From Erwinia aphidicola (GTDB taxonomy: Bacteria; Pseudomonadota; Gammaproteobacteria; Enterobacterales; Enterobacteriaceae): 64,000 bases of DNA. The position numbers were made by a program, and so were the translations under genes. Below are positions 38,921 to 49,200 of the stretch, piece by piece (the stretch's first letter is position 1; each line of letters starts with the position of its first letter). Where the stretch lies: the NCBI RefSeq assembly GCF_024169515.1, contig NZ_JAMKCQ010000001.1, forward strand, positions 434,001 to 498,000, given 5' to 3'. The notes beneath the pieces were generated by a model that saw only the letters and a program-made list of their open reading frames with translations, searched no databases and was not told the DNA's origin.

Positions 38921-38984
38921 TGCTTTCTCTCATCAATTTCATTCAGCCGGGGACGACCGTATCAAAAGGCCGTCCCCTGCCAGA

Positions 38985-40106
38985 TTATTTTTCGACCTGC
39001 TGGATGGTGATCCGGCGCGATTCGTCCAGCATGGTGGCTTTAGCACGAATGCGCGCTTCCAGCTGGTCAATCATATTGTCGTTATCAAGACGCTCGCGCA
39101 GACGCACGCCATCTTCGTAGAAACCGCTTTTCTTGTTGCCGCCGGTGACGCCCATGGTCGATACCGTGGCTTCACCCGGGCCGTTAACCACGCAGCCGAT
39201 AATCGAAATATCCATCGGCGTAATGATATCTTCCAGCCGCTCTTCCAGCGCATTCACCGTGCCGATCACATCAAACTCCTGACGGGAACAGGTCGGGCAG
39301 GCGATAAAGTTGATGCCGCGGGAGCGGATGCGCAGTGATTTCAGGATATCGAAACCGACTTTCACTTCTTCTACCGGGTCCGCCGCCAGCGAGATACGCA
39401 GCGTATCGCCGATCCCCTCAGAGAGCAGCAGGCCAAGGCCAATGGCGGACTTCACCGCACCGGCGCGGGCGCCACCGGCTTCGGTGATCCCGAGGTGCAG
39501 CGGCTGATCGATCTGCTTTGCCAGCAGGCGATACGACTCAACGGCAAGAAACACATCCGAGGCCTTCACGCTGACTTTGAACATGTCAAAGTTCAGACGA
39601 TCGAGGATATCCACGTGACGCATCGCCGATTCCAGCAGCGCTTGCGGATTCGGCTCACCGTATTTTTCCTGCAGATCCTTTTCCAGCGATCCGCCGTTCA
39701 CCCCGATACGGATCGGAATGTTGTAGTGGCGTGCGCAGTCGACCACCGAGCGGATGCGCTCTTCATTGCCGATATTGCCCGGGTTAATACGCAGGCAGTC
39801 GACGCCATATTCGGCGACTTTCAGGGCAATGCGGTAGTCGAAGTGGATATCAGCAACCAGCGGGACGTTAACCTGCTGTTTGATCAGGCGGAAGGCTTCG
39901 GCGGCATCCATGGTTGGCACGGAAACGCGCACGATATCAACGCCAACGCGCTCAAGTGCTTTGATCTGGGCGACCGTAGCAGCGACGTCAGTGGTTCGGG
40001 TATTGGTCATGGACTGAACGGCGATGGGGGCACCGTCGCCCACAGGCACCTTGCCGACGTAAATACGTTTAGATTTGCGACGGGTAATGGGTGCTTCGTT
40101 ATGCAT
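38985..40106 (-). CDS. ispG: (E)-4-hydroxy-3-methylbut-2-enyl-diphosphate synthase IspG
   Basis: The 373-residue MEP-pathway enzyme has an N-terminal TIM barrel ([28 protein letters not shown]) and a C-terminal domain binding a [4Fe-4S] cluster through CPTCSR and the later cysteine of [12 protein letters not shown]. It makes HMBPP from MEcPP. ATG 40106 restores the E. coli-like MHNEAPI start. It is notable as an essential Fe-S enzyme in a genome segment lacking most isc genes. Confidence 0.98.
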   Translation of the reverse strand: MHNEAPITRRKSKRIYVGKVPVGDGAPIAVQSMTNTRTTDVAATVAQIKALERVGVDIVRVSVPTMDAAEAFRLIKQQVNVPLVADIHFDYRIALKVAEYGVDCLRINPGNIGNEERIRSVVDCARHYNIPIRIGVNGGSLEKDLQEKYGEPNPQALLESAMRHVDILDRLNFDMFKVSVKASDVFLAVESYRLLAKQIDQPLHLGITEAGGARAGAVKSAIGLGLLLSEGIGDTLRISLAADPVEEVKVGFDILKSLRIRSRGINFIACPTCSRQEFDVIGTVNALEERLEDIITPMDISIIGCVVNGPGEATVSTMGVTGGNKKSGFYEDGVRLRERLDNDNMIDQLEARIRAKATMLDESRRITIQQVEK

Positions 40107-40146
40107 ATTCTTTCTCCACAATTACTCGCGACCAGAAAAAGATGCG

Positions 40147-41145
40147 TTATTGCGCACCTAAAGTCAGGCGAGCAACCTGGTTAGTACGGATAAAACGACT
40201 CAGATCAACAGGCTTACCCTGATACTCGATCTGTACTGCGGCCGGGGCACCAATTTTCAGGCGATAAGGAGCCGTACCGGCGAGGCTCAGTTTACCACCG
40301 CTACGCTGAATGCCGCTGAACAGTTTTTTACCGGCAGCATCGGTCACTTCCAGCCAGCAATCGCTGGAGAAGTTCATGATAACCGCATTCGGATCGGCAG
40401 CAGGCTGGCTGACGCCGGCGCTGCTGGTCGGTAGCTGACCGTTGGCAGCGTTATCAACCGGTGCCTGCGCGGGAGATACCACCGCAGGCTGCGAGTTCGC
40501 CGCCTGGGTGTCCGCTGCCGGTGCCTGAGCACTGGCAGCCGGCGCGTTAGCTGCTGGCGTGCTGCTATCCGCAGGAGCCTGGCTTGGTGCCATATCCATC
40601 GGCACCGACTGGCCGCTGGTATCAGCACTGCTGCTGGCATTGCCGTCAGTCAACGGAATAGACTGCCCGTTGCCGCTATCCCCTTCCGCAGACGCATTCT
40701 GATCGGCCATCGAGACCAGATCGTCCTGAGCGGCTTTATGATTCTGCCACCACCAGGCACCCGTCAGGCCCACCACCACAAACAGCACCAGCCAGGTGAA
40801 GATCATCAACCAGCCATCACGCTTTTTGCGGCGTTTGCCGAGGGAGAAGCTTTGCATCGGTTCAACTTTTGCGGCTCTGACCGGGGCTTGTTTAGCCATC
40901 ATCGGCAGCAGTTCTTCTTCCGGCACGCGAACCAGACGTGCGTAAGAACGGATATAACCCCGCAGGAAGGTCGATGCCAGATCGGCAGGCGACTTGTCCT
41001 CTTCAATATCGCGGACGGTGGAAAGTTTCAGGCAGAGGCGCTCAGCAACGTTCTGCTGAGTCAGGCCCATCTGTTCACGGGCGCTGCGCAGGCGCTCGCC
41101 TGTTGAATTTACGTTGGATTTGTCTTCAGTGGCTTCAGTATTCAT
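40147..41145 (-). CDS. rodZ: Cytoskeletal protein RodZ
   Basis: The 332-residue bitopic protein has a cytoplasmic helix-turn-helix (about 15-80, [18 protein letters not shown]) that binds MreB, a basic juxtamembrane stretch (GKRRKKRD), one membrane helix (about 113-130), a long Ala/Pro/Ser/Gln-rich periplasmic linker (about 150-250) and a C-terminal beta domain. It couples MreB to the wall machinery to keep rod shape. Its start overlaps pilW by 11 bases. Confidence 0.96.
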   Translation of the reverse strand: MNTEATEDKSNVNSTGERLRSAREQMGLTQQNVAERLCLKLSTVRDIEEDKSPADLASTFLRGYIRSYARLVRVPEEELLPMMAKQAPVRAAKVEPMQSFSLGKRRKKRDGWLMIFTWLVLFVVVGLTGAWWWQNHKAAQDDLVSMADQNASAEGDSGNGQSIPLTDGNASSSADTSGQSVPMDMAPSQAPADSSTPAANAPAASAQAPAADTQAANSQPAVVSPAQAPVDNAANGQLPTSSAGVSQPAADPNAVIMNFSSDCWLEVTDAAGKKLFSGIQRSGGKLSLAGTAPYRLKIGAPAAVQIEYQGKPVDLSRFIRTNQVARLTLGAQ

Positions 41146-41866
41146 TAGCTAAAAAATGCTGGTGCTGTATCGATTGTGGAAAAATTTGCGCAAGTTGCGC
41201 CCCATAACGCTGTACATCATCGGGCTGGTTGGCCTGCGCGGCGAAGCGAATCTCTAACCACAGACTTTCCGCAGAAACAGGAAAGTTGCGTTGATAAACA
41301 TCTAACAGGAGCCGCGAGTCTGCGCGTCTCCCCTTTCCAAATCGCCTTTCGGCTTCTGCCAGCATAGGCATTCCCTTAGCAGGATCGGTCTGCACCGCAT
41401 CCGCCAGCGCATAACGCGCTTTCTCTTGCTGCCCGGCATTCAAAAAACAGTAGCCCGAGTTTTCCAGCGTATCGGCACGAAGTCCGTCTGCTGAATCTGC
41501 AATGGCCCTGCTGAACTGCCGTTGTGCCGCATCATACTGCCCTAAACCGCAGAGAAACGCACCGTAATTATTAAGCACATAGCCGTTTTGCGGTGCAAGT
41601 TTCAGCGCGCGGCGATAATGCTGCTGCGCCTGGCTCTGCTCCCCCATCTGCTGCTGATAACGCGCCATTGCCAGCTGGGTTCGGTAATCTTTTGGCGCCA
41701 ATGCCAGCGCCCGCTGCACATTGCGGCGAGCCGCTTCATTATCACCCCGCAGCAGATAGGCCAGGCCTAGCTGTATGCGCGTCTCTACCAGTGCTTTACG
41801 CTGCGGTGAAGTTTGGCACCCCACCAGCAGCGACAGCGCTAAACCAACGATTAAACCTGCCCGCAT
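41135..41866 (-). CDS. pilW: PilW-like TPR lipoprotein (type IV pilus biogenesis/stability family)
   Basis: The 243-residue protein has a lipobox ([10 protein letters not shown], Cys about residue 17) followed by TPR units ([40 protein letters not shown] and [20 protein letters not shown]). It resembles PilF/PilW outer-membrane pilotins for type IV pilus secretin. It overlaps rodZ by 11 bases, giving the order rlmN-pilW-rodZ seen in several non-Escherichia enterobacteria. No other pilus genes are here. Confidence 0.88.
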   Translation of the reverse strand: MRAGLIVGLALSLLVGCQTSPQRKALVETRIQLGLAYLLRGDNEAARRNVQRALALAPKDYRTQLAMARYQQQMGEQSQAQQHYRRALKLAPQNGYVLNNYGAFLCGLGQYDAAQRQFSRAIADSADGLRADTLENSGYCFLNAGQQEKARYALADAVQTDPAKGMPMLAEAERRFGKGRRADSRLLLDVYQRNFPVSAESLWLEIRFAAQANQPDDVQRYGAQLAQIFPQSIQHQHFLANEY

Positions 41867-41953
41867 CCCTGTTTCTCCCGGTATCCATTCGCGGCTTATG
41901 CTACGCCAATGTTTACAGAGTCAACACGCTGCAGGGCAGGAAAACACCGGGTT

Positions 41954-43123
41954 TCAGATCGCCTTCACAGAGATGGCTTCACCGGCCATTTTCTTTTTCA
42001 GCGTGCGCTTGGTGCGGTCGATCACTTCCCCGGCCAGCTGGCCGCAGGCGGCATCGATATCATCGCCGCGGGTCTTACGCACAATAGTAGTAAAACCGTA
42101 ATCCATCAACACTTTAGAGAAGCGATCGATGCGACTGTTCGAACTACGACCATAGGGTGCGCTTGGGAAGGGGTTCCATGGGATCAGGTTGATCTTACAG
42201 GGTGTATTTTTCAGCAGCGCGGCCAGTTCATGAGCGTTATCCGTGCTGTCATTGATGTGGTCAAGCATCACGTACTCAATGGTCACACGCCCCTGGTTGG
42301 CATTTGACTTGCCAATGTAGCGGCTGACCGCGGCCAGGAAGGTCTCAATATTGTACTTTTTATTGATTGGCACAATTTCGTCACGAATTGTGTCATTTGG
42401 CGCGTGCAGTGAAATCGCCAGCGCCACGTCAATCATATCGCCGAGTTTATCCAGCGCCGGAACCACACCGGAGGTGGAGAGGGTTACGCGGCGTTTCGAC
42501 AGGCCAAAACCGAAATCGTCCAGCATAATTTCCATCGCCGGAACCACGTTGTTCAGGTTCAGCAGCGGCTCGCCCATCCCCATCATCACCACGTTGGTGA
42601 TCGGGCGCTGGCCGGTAACTTTGGCCGCGCCGATAATCTTCGCCGCGCGCCACACCTGACCGATAATTTCCGATACGCGCAGGTTGCGGTTAAAGCCCTG
42701 CTGCGCGGTGGAACAGAATTTGCACTCCAGCGCACAGCCCACCTGGGAAGAGACACACAGGGTGGCGCGATCTTTTTCTGGAATATAGACAGTTTCAACC
42801 TGCTGGCCGCCGACCTGGATAGCCCACTTGATGGTGCCATCGGAGGAGCGCTGCTCTTCAGCCACTTCCGGCGCGCGGATTTCCGCGACTTCCTTCAGCC
42901 GGTTACGGAAGACCTTGTTGATGTCGGTCATCTCGTCGAAGTCATCACAGCAGTAGTGATAGATCCACTTCATCACCTGATCGGCACGAAACGGTTTTTC
43001 ACCCATGCTGGCAAAAAACTCACGCATCTGCTGACGATTAAGATCGAGCAGGTTAATTTTCTCTTTTTTTGGCGTTACGACGGCAGGTGAAGCGGACGAC
43101 GGAGTCACAATAAGTTCGGACAT
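41954..43123 (-). CDS. rlmN: Dual-specificity RNA methyltransferase RlmN
   Basis: This 389-residue radical SAM enzyme has the cluster motif [14 protein letters not shown] and a C-terminal cysteine in [12 protein letters not shown] that forms the covalent methyl-carrier intermediate. It methylates C2 of A2503 in 23S rRNA and of A37 in several tRNAs. It needs a [4Fe-4S] cluster. A terminator-bearing gap separates it from ndk. Confidence 0.97.
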   Translation of the reverse strand: MSELIVTPSSASPAVVTPKKEKINLLDLNRQQMREFFASMGEKPFRADQVMKWIYHYCCDDFDEMTDINKVFRNRLKEVAEIRAPEVAEEQRSSDGTIKWAIQVGGQQVETVYIPEKDRATLCVSSQVGCALECKFCSTAQQGFNRNLRVSEIIGQVWRAAKIIGAAKVTGQRPITNVVMMGMGEPLLNLNNVVPAMEIMLDDFGFGLSKRRVTLSTSGVVPALDKLGDMIDVALAISLHAPNDTIRDEIVPINKKYNIETFLAAVSRYIGKSNANQGRVTIEYVMLDHINDSTDNAHELAALLKNTPCKINLIPWNPFPSAPYGRSSNSRIDRFSKVLMDYGFTTIVRKTRGDDIDAACGQLAGEVIDRTKRTLKKKMAGEAISVKAI

Positions 43124-43184
43124 AATATTCTCTGGCCTCGTTGTTACACGTTATGGCGCTGGGTTTGAAGTGAATAAAATAGAA

Positions 43185-43213
43185 GCGCCCCGGAGAGCGA
43201 ACTCCCGGGGCGC
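43185..43213 (-). terminator. Terminator after ndk
   Basis: GCGCCCCGG pairs with CCGGGGCGC; on the minus strand TTCTATTTTATT follows. It lies 82 bases past the ndk stop and ahead of rlmN. Confidence 0.85.
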
Positions 43214-43295
43214 ATTATTGTACTCATGACCTTCACAGGGTTAAAGCACTATAGCGAATTAATTTGTAAACCCTGCTGCAGGCCAGGCAGCCGAA

Positions 43296-43727
43296 TTAAC
43301 GGGTGCGCGGGCACACTTCGTTTTCGCCGAAGAAGTAAGCGATTTCACGGGCAGCAGATTCAGCAGAATCTGAACCGTGGGTCGCGTTCTCGGTGAAGCT
43401 GTCCGCGTAGTCTGCACGCAGGGTACCAGCCAGTGCGTTAGCTGGGTTAGTTGCGCCCATCAGGTCACGGTGACGCTGTACGGCATTTTCGCCTTCCAGT
43501 ACAGAAACCACTACCGGACCAGAGGTCATGAATTCAACCAGACCATCGAAGAATGGCTTACCCTGGTGCTCAGCGTAGAAACCTTCAGCCTGCTCTTTGC
43601 TCAGGTGCAGCATTTTGCTGCCAACGATTTTGAAGCCAGCGCTTTCAAAACGGTTGAAGATTGCGCCGATCACGTTTTTTGCCACAGCGTTAGGTTTTAC
43701 GATGGAGAATGTACGCTCAATAGTCAT
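43296..43727 (-). CDS. ndk: Nucleoside diphosphate kinase
   Basis: The 143-residue enzyme is complete, with the phospho-histidine in the signature [12 protein letters not shown]. It equalises nucleoside triphosphate pools by moving the gamma-phosphate between nucleotides. Length and order match E. coli. No oddities. Confidence 0.98.
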   Translation of the reverse strand: MTIERTFSIVKPNAVAKNVIGAIFNRFESAGFKIVGSKMLHLSKEQAEGFYAEHQGKPFFDGLVEFMTSGPVVVSVLEGENAVQRHRDLMGATNPANALAGTLRADYADSFTENATHGSDSAESAAREIAYFFGENEVCPRTR

Positions 43728-43947
43728 GTTGACCCCTGTCTTATCTTTCGAGTGTAGCCGCGAAAACGGTGTTCCCGGCCGGGAAAATGGCCGCAGATTA
43801 TAGGGGGCATCGCGATGGATGCCTATCGGAGATTCAATAATTTATTGAAAAACTCGACCACCCTCGCGGGAATTTTGCCCCAGCTGGCGCTATTTTACGC
43901 AGCGCGGCGGATGATGACCATGATTGCGGCCAGGGTTCTGTCTGAAA

Positions 43948-46263
43948 TTAACGAATTAATTCGACATGAATCAAACGGCTGTCGGCGCGCCCGCGATCGT
44001 CCACCGCACGGACCCGGTATCTACCCGGCCTTGTTGGCCGCCAGTCGAGCGGCACTTTGCTGGCACTGCTGCCGAGGAAGATATCGTCGATAAACCAGTA
44101 GACGCTGCTGCTGTCGGCATCCGTCACCGCGCTGAAGCTGATTTTGTCACGCCCCTGCTGCGACTGGCGCAGCGTATAGGTGATGTTTTTCTGCGGCGAG
44201 GTGATGCGCGGCGCGTCGCCCCCCACGGCGCCCTGCTGGCACTGCGTAGCGGGCGGCTGGCGTTTCGGTAACCCTGCCAGCGCGAAAACGTTCGCCAGGT
44301 CAGAGGGCCAGAACTCAAACACCTCAACGCGGGTCTGCTGCGGATCCCACGGCGCGCAGGCCACCTCGCCGCTGTGATTATCGATGCGCAGCGGGCGGTA
44401 AACCGTGTCGACTTTGATCGGCGATTTGCCGGGAATAAACCAGCTGCGCCCGCGCTGCTGGCACCACTGCGTCGGCAGGTTGCCGCTCGGCAGGCAGATC
44501 TCCACCCTTTTTAGCTGCGGCGGGAAACGGTGCTGCGGCTCTTTCAGCTGTGGGTAGCTCGCCACCACGCTGTCGATGATATTGAAAAACAGCGGTGCGG
44601 CCGCTTCCACCCCAACAAAGGCCTCATTGCCCTGCCCGGCAAAATTACCCTGCCACACCACCAGCACGTACGGACCGAAAATCCCGACGCTCCACGCATC
44701 GCGGAATCCCCAGGAAGTGCCGGTTTTCCAGTACACCGGCAGCGACGAGGGCCGCTGTGCCAGGGTGTCACCCGGGCGACGGTGCTGGCGCAGAATATCC
44801 AGCGTCATAAAGCTGGCCTCTTCACTCAGCAGGCGGAAGGCTGGCGGCACAGGCGCCTGCTCGCGCATGCGCAGGTCGCGCAGTTCGCCACGGTTTGCCA
44901 GCATCGCGTACAGCTTAGCCAGCTCCTGCGCCGTCACTTCCCCGCCGCCGAGCACCAGCGAAAGACCATAATGTTTTTCACTCGCCATATTGCTGACGCC
45001 GGCCAGCTGCAGGAACTGATAGAAGCTGGGCTGGCGCAGCTGCGAGGCGATAGCCACCGCCGGAATATTGCGGCTGAAGTTCAGTGCATCGGTGGCGGTG
45101 ACCGGGCCGAGAAAGCGGCGGTCAAAATTCTCGGGCGCATAGCTGCCAAATGATGATGGCACGTCCTTCAGCACCGTCATCGGGTGCAGTACGCCCTGCT
45201 CCATGCCCAGCGCGTAGATAAACGGCTTCAGTGCCGAGCCCGGAGAACGTTTGGCGGTGGTGCCGTTAACCTGCCCCTGAATCTGCCGGTTGTAATAATC
45301 CGCCGAGCCGACCAGCGCACGTACTCCCATATCACGCGTATCCACCAGCAGTACCGCGCTGTTATGAATGCCGCGGCTCTGATTGCGGCGGATAAACGCC
45401 CGCACCTGCTGCTCCACCAGCCGCTGCAGCCCGGCATCGAGCGTGGTGTCGACGCGCGGCAGACGTTCGCCGTTTTGCAGTTGCTCAATAAAATGCGGCG
45501 CGATAAACGGCAGATCCTGCGGCTGGCGCAGCGCCAGCGGCAGGCTGAACAGCGCTCGCTGGCTGGCATCCGTCGCATAATGCTGCTGCCAGCGCTGGAA
45601 CAGGCGGTTGCGGGCCTGCATCAGCGGCGGGCTGACTTCATCACTGCGCGGATTGATGCGCAGGCTCGGCGACTGCGGCAATACCGCCAGGGTCAGGGCT
45701 TCGGCCAGCGTCAGCTGAGACGGCGGTTTAGCAAAATAGATCAGGCTGGCGGCGCCGATGCTTTCGATGTTGCGGCCATAGGGCGCGGCGTTGAGATACG
45801 CTTCGAGGATATCGTGTTTGGAGTAGCTCAGCTCGAGCTGCACGGCGCGCAGCACCTGCAGCAGCTTGCCGCCGGGCGAACGGGTATTGAGCTGCCAGTG
45901 CATACGCGCCAGCTGCATGGTGATGGTGGAGCCGCCCTGAAGCCGCCCGCCCGCCACATAGCTGCGCCAGAAACCGCGCACCAGACTCAGGGGATTAAAA
46001 CCGGGGTTGACCCAGAACCAGCGGTCCTCATGCAGCAGCAGCCCACGTACTGCCAGCGGAGAAACCTGCTCCAGCGGCGTCCACTGTCGATAGCGGTCGT
46101 CGCTGGCTAGCGAGAGGCGCAGCAGCGTGCCGTGGCGATCATACCAGGCGGTAGAAAGCGGGATGCCCTGCGAAAGCGGCGGGTGTGGCCACAGACGAAA
46201 ACCGATCAGCAGCAGCGCCAGGAGTCCCAGCGCTGCTGCCAGATTTTGCAGCAGGCGTTTCAT
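43948..46263 (-). CDS. pbpC: Penicillin-binding protein 1C
   Basis: The 771-residue bifunctional class A PBP has an N-terminal signal-anchor, a glycosyltransferase domain (catalytic Glu79 in LHEDRWFWVN, then LQGGSTITMQLARM), a transpeptidase domain (SALK after SPG, and KTGTSWGFRD) and a C-terminal PBP1C-specific domain. It overlaps the end of the alpha-2-macroglobulin gene by the four bases ATGA, so the two are translationally coupled. That pairing is widespread and is thought to link wall repair with protease trapping in the periplasm. Confidence 0.97.
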   Translation of the reverse strand: MKRLLQNLAAALGLLALLLIGFRLWPHPPLSQGIPLSTAWYDRHGTLLRLSLASDDRYRQWTPLEQVSPLAVRGLLLHEDRWFWVNPGFNPLSLVRGFWRSYVAGGRLQGGSTITMQLARMHWQLNTRSPGGKLLQVLRAVQLELSYSKHDILEAYLNAAPYGRNIESIGAASLIYFAKPPSQLTLAEALTLAVLPQSPSLRINPRSDEVSPPLMQARNRLFQRWQQHYATDASQRALFSLPLALRQPQDLPFIAPHFIEQLQNGERLPRVDTTLDAGLQRLVEQQVRAFIRRNQSRGIHNSAVLLVDTRDMGVRALVGSADYYNRQIQGQVNGTTAKRSPGSALKPFIYALGMEQGVLHPMTVLKDVPSSFGSYAPENFDRRFLGPVTATDALNFSRNIPAVAIASQLRQPSFYQFLQLAGVSNMASEKHYGLSLVLGGGEVTAQELAKLYAMLANRGELRDLRMREQAPVPPAFRLLSEEASFMTLDILRQHRRPGDTLAQRPSSLPVYWKTGTSWGFRDAWSVGIFGPYVLVVWQGNFAGQGNEAFVGVEAAAPLFFNIIDSVVASYPQLKEPQHRFPPQLKRVEICLPSGNLPTQWCQQRGRSWFIPGKSPIKVDTVYRPLRIDNHSGEVACAPWDPQQTRVEVFEFWPSDLANVFALAGLPKRQPPATQCQQGAVGGDAPRITSPQKNITYTLRQSQQGRDKISFSAVTDADSSSVYWFIDDIFLGSSASKVPLDWRPTRPGRYRVRAVDDRGRADSRLIHVELIR

Positions 46264-49200
46264 CGTGACGCTGCAGACGCTGCTTCAGCCGCCACCACCT
46301 CGATTTTCCCCTGCGCCGCCGACATCGCCTGAATGTCGCGATCGTACATCGCTTCACCATAGGCCGGCGGGATGGTGAAGCTGCCGGTGTTGGTGGCTTT
46401 GATCTGGTAGACAAACTCCTGCAGATCTTTCGTCGCGCTGCCGTAAATAATGACCCGGTCTTCGCGAATATCGCTGTAGTCCGGCGACCAGGTGGAGCCA
46501 TTGGCCGCCAGCGGAGACTGCCAGGTGGAAGAGGCTTCCTCCGACGGCTCTTCAGCGTCGTTTTCCGGCGCGGGTGGCGTTTGCTGCACCACCTCAAAAC
46601 CGCCCGGCAGCAGGTCGACTATCGCCAGGTTACTCAGCGCCTGGTTTGCATTGGCGCGGATCTTGAGGCGTACGTTAATCGTCTGCCCCAGCGTCACCTT
46701 GCTGACCTCTTTGCCTGCGGCATCGGTGTAATCCCGGCTAATCTCCAGCCCTTTCGCCACCGCCTGCTGCGGTGCAGCCAGATCGTAACCTGCCTGTGTA
46801 ACCACGTACCAGGCCGGTGCATCGCCCTGATTACTGAACTGCACGGCGCTGGCCGCCGCAGTGAACTGCCCCTGCGCAAAGCGGCCCTGCAGCGTGGAGA
46901 TCAGCTGCGGTACTTTACTGCCGCGGGCCTGCTGGCTAATGCTCAGCGCGGCCGGATCGTTCTGCTGCGCCACCTGTGCGGAGTAGCTCTCCAGCGCCAG
47001 AATGCTCATCGCGGCAGAGAAGGTGGTGTAGCGCTGTTCACGCAGCGCCTGCACCATATTTTCCAGCACCTGCGGCGGCACGGCGGAGATGCTCTCCGGG
47101 AAGTGGCGGGTAATCAGATACAGCCGCGTGGCGTCCGTCACCAGCGGATCGTAGTAGTTATTGGTCCACCAGCTGTTATCCCAGGATTTGCTCAGCGCCT
47201 GCCAGGTCGGCTGCAGCAGGCGGTTGGCTTCCTCATCGGCTTTCAGTAACTTCCACGACGAGGCCAGGTAGAGCGCGCTAAGATCGCTGCTCCAGCTCTG
47301 CGGGAAGCGTTTTTGCAGCGTCTCCTGAACGGAGGCCAGCGCGCTGGTCGTGATTTCGCCCTGGCGCGTCAGCAGATAGACCGCCCAGGCACGCAGACGC
47401 AGGTGATAGAGATCTTCATAACCGCTGGCCGCCAGAGTGCGCAGCGCCACGTTAGCCTCATCCAGCATCCCGTTGGGCAGCGGATAACCTGCAGCGCGGG
47501 CTTCCAGCAGATACTGCACCACGTATGGCGTCACAAACGGGTCGACCTGCGGTGAAGCCATCCACAGACCAATTCCGCCGTCAGCGTTCTGGCGTGAGCG
47601 CAGCACGTCGAGAATGCCCTTCAGCTGCTGACGCACTTTATCTGCATCCAGCGCGCCGCGCAGTTCCGGGTGCTCGCTCTGCAACAGCAGCGGGATCGAC
47701 TGGCTGACAATCTGTTCGGAGCAGTAGTACGGGTAGTCAGCCAGATAGCTGGCTAATCCACGGGTCAGCACCAGCGGCGAGTTCGACACTGCGGCCTGAC
47801 GCTGGGCGTAAGCGCCAAACATCTGGCGCAGGTTGTCGACCTGCTGGCTGCTGCCGTTCATGCGCCCCATCACCGTCTGGATGCGGAACGGCATCGCCGG
47901 GCGTACCGAGGTGCTGATGGTGCGGCGGCTGGTTTTGTCGCCGAAGCTGGCGCTGAACTGCAGCGGTGCATCGCCCAGTTCGGCTTTGGCCCGCAGGCGG
48001 AAACTCACCATGCCTTCATGTTTGGCGGCCAGGCTCAGCGACTGCTGCGCGCTGCCGACCACTTCCAGCTGCGGCGGTGGCGTAAGCTGAACCGCAATCG
48101 GCAGCGGCTCTGCGCTCTGGCCGTTAAGGTTGTTGCTCACCCCAACGCTGACGTCAAACTCATCGCCCGGCGCCACCATCGACGGCACGTTCGGCGTCAG
48201 GATAAAGTCATCACGCACGGTAGTGGCGGTCTGCGCTTTACCGATTTTATCCGGCGTCACCGAAATCGCCATCACGCGGATTTTGCCATTGAAGTAGTCC
48301 GGCAGCGGATAGGTAAACTGCCTGATGCCGTTGACTTCGGCGATCCCGGACCAGTAAGCCACCGGTTTATCACGCTTGCGCTTGAACGGGTTGAGGTGCA
48401 GATCCATCCCTTCCGCCCCGTCACCGCCTGGTGCGGAGGTCAGCGACATCAGTTTGCTGAACTCCGGCAGGATCAGGTCGAGGATCTGTGAGCTTTCCAC
48501 GCTCAGTTCGCGCTTGCGGAAGAAGTAGTCGAGCGGATCGGTCAGGCGATAGCGCGCCACCTGCAGGATCCCTTCATCCACCGCAAACACCGCCACCTGC
48601 TGTGGGCCATCGGTTTTGACATCAATGGTCAGGTCCTGCCCCGGCTTCAGCAACTCAGGGCTGGTCAGGGTCAGGGTGTTTTTGCGCGCCGCATTGCTGA
48701 TTTTGAACGGCATCACGCCATAGCTCAGCGGGCTCATAAAGATCTCGTCGGAGTTGATATCACGCACAAACTGCACGTTGATATAGGCGTTACCTTCCAG
48801 CTCAGACGGAATGCGGATCTTCTGCACCGAGTTAGTGGTGGTGGTATGGAACCACTGCCAGCTGTAGACACGGTCTTTCTCGATGGTGATTAGCCCACTG
48901 CCGGTGTATGGCGCACTGATCGCCACTTCGATCTCATCACCTGGCAGATACAGGGCACGATCCAGCTTCATCTTCAGCTCGGCATTGCGATCCAGCGAGC
49001 GCGTCAGGTTCGCTTCCCCTGCCACGCTATAGGCGATGCGGTTGAGCACTTCCCCTTTCGCATCCTGCACCACCAGCACGTAGTCGCCGGGCTTGTCGGT
49101 CGCCAGCGCCAGGCTATGGCCGCTGGCAGGCAGATCGAGCGCGATCTCAGAAACCGGGATCTCTTTCAGCTTCGACTGGTATTTATACACGCCGGATTCC

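Noticed and set aside
45184..46110. Plus-strand frame of 308 codons opposite pbpC
   Set aside because: It is a shadow frame; the Arg/Gln-rich content reflects the complementary codons.
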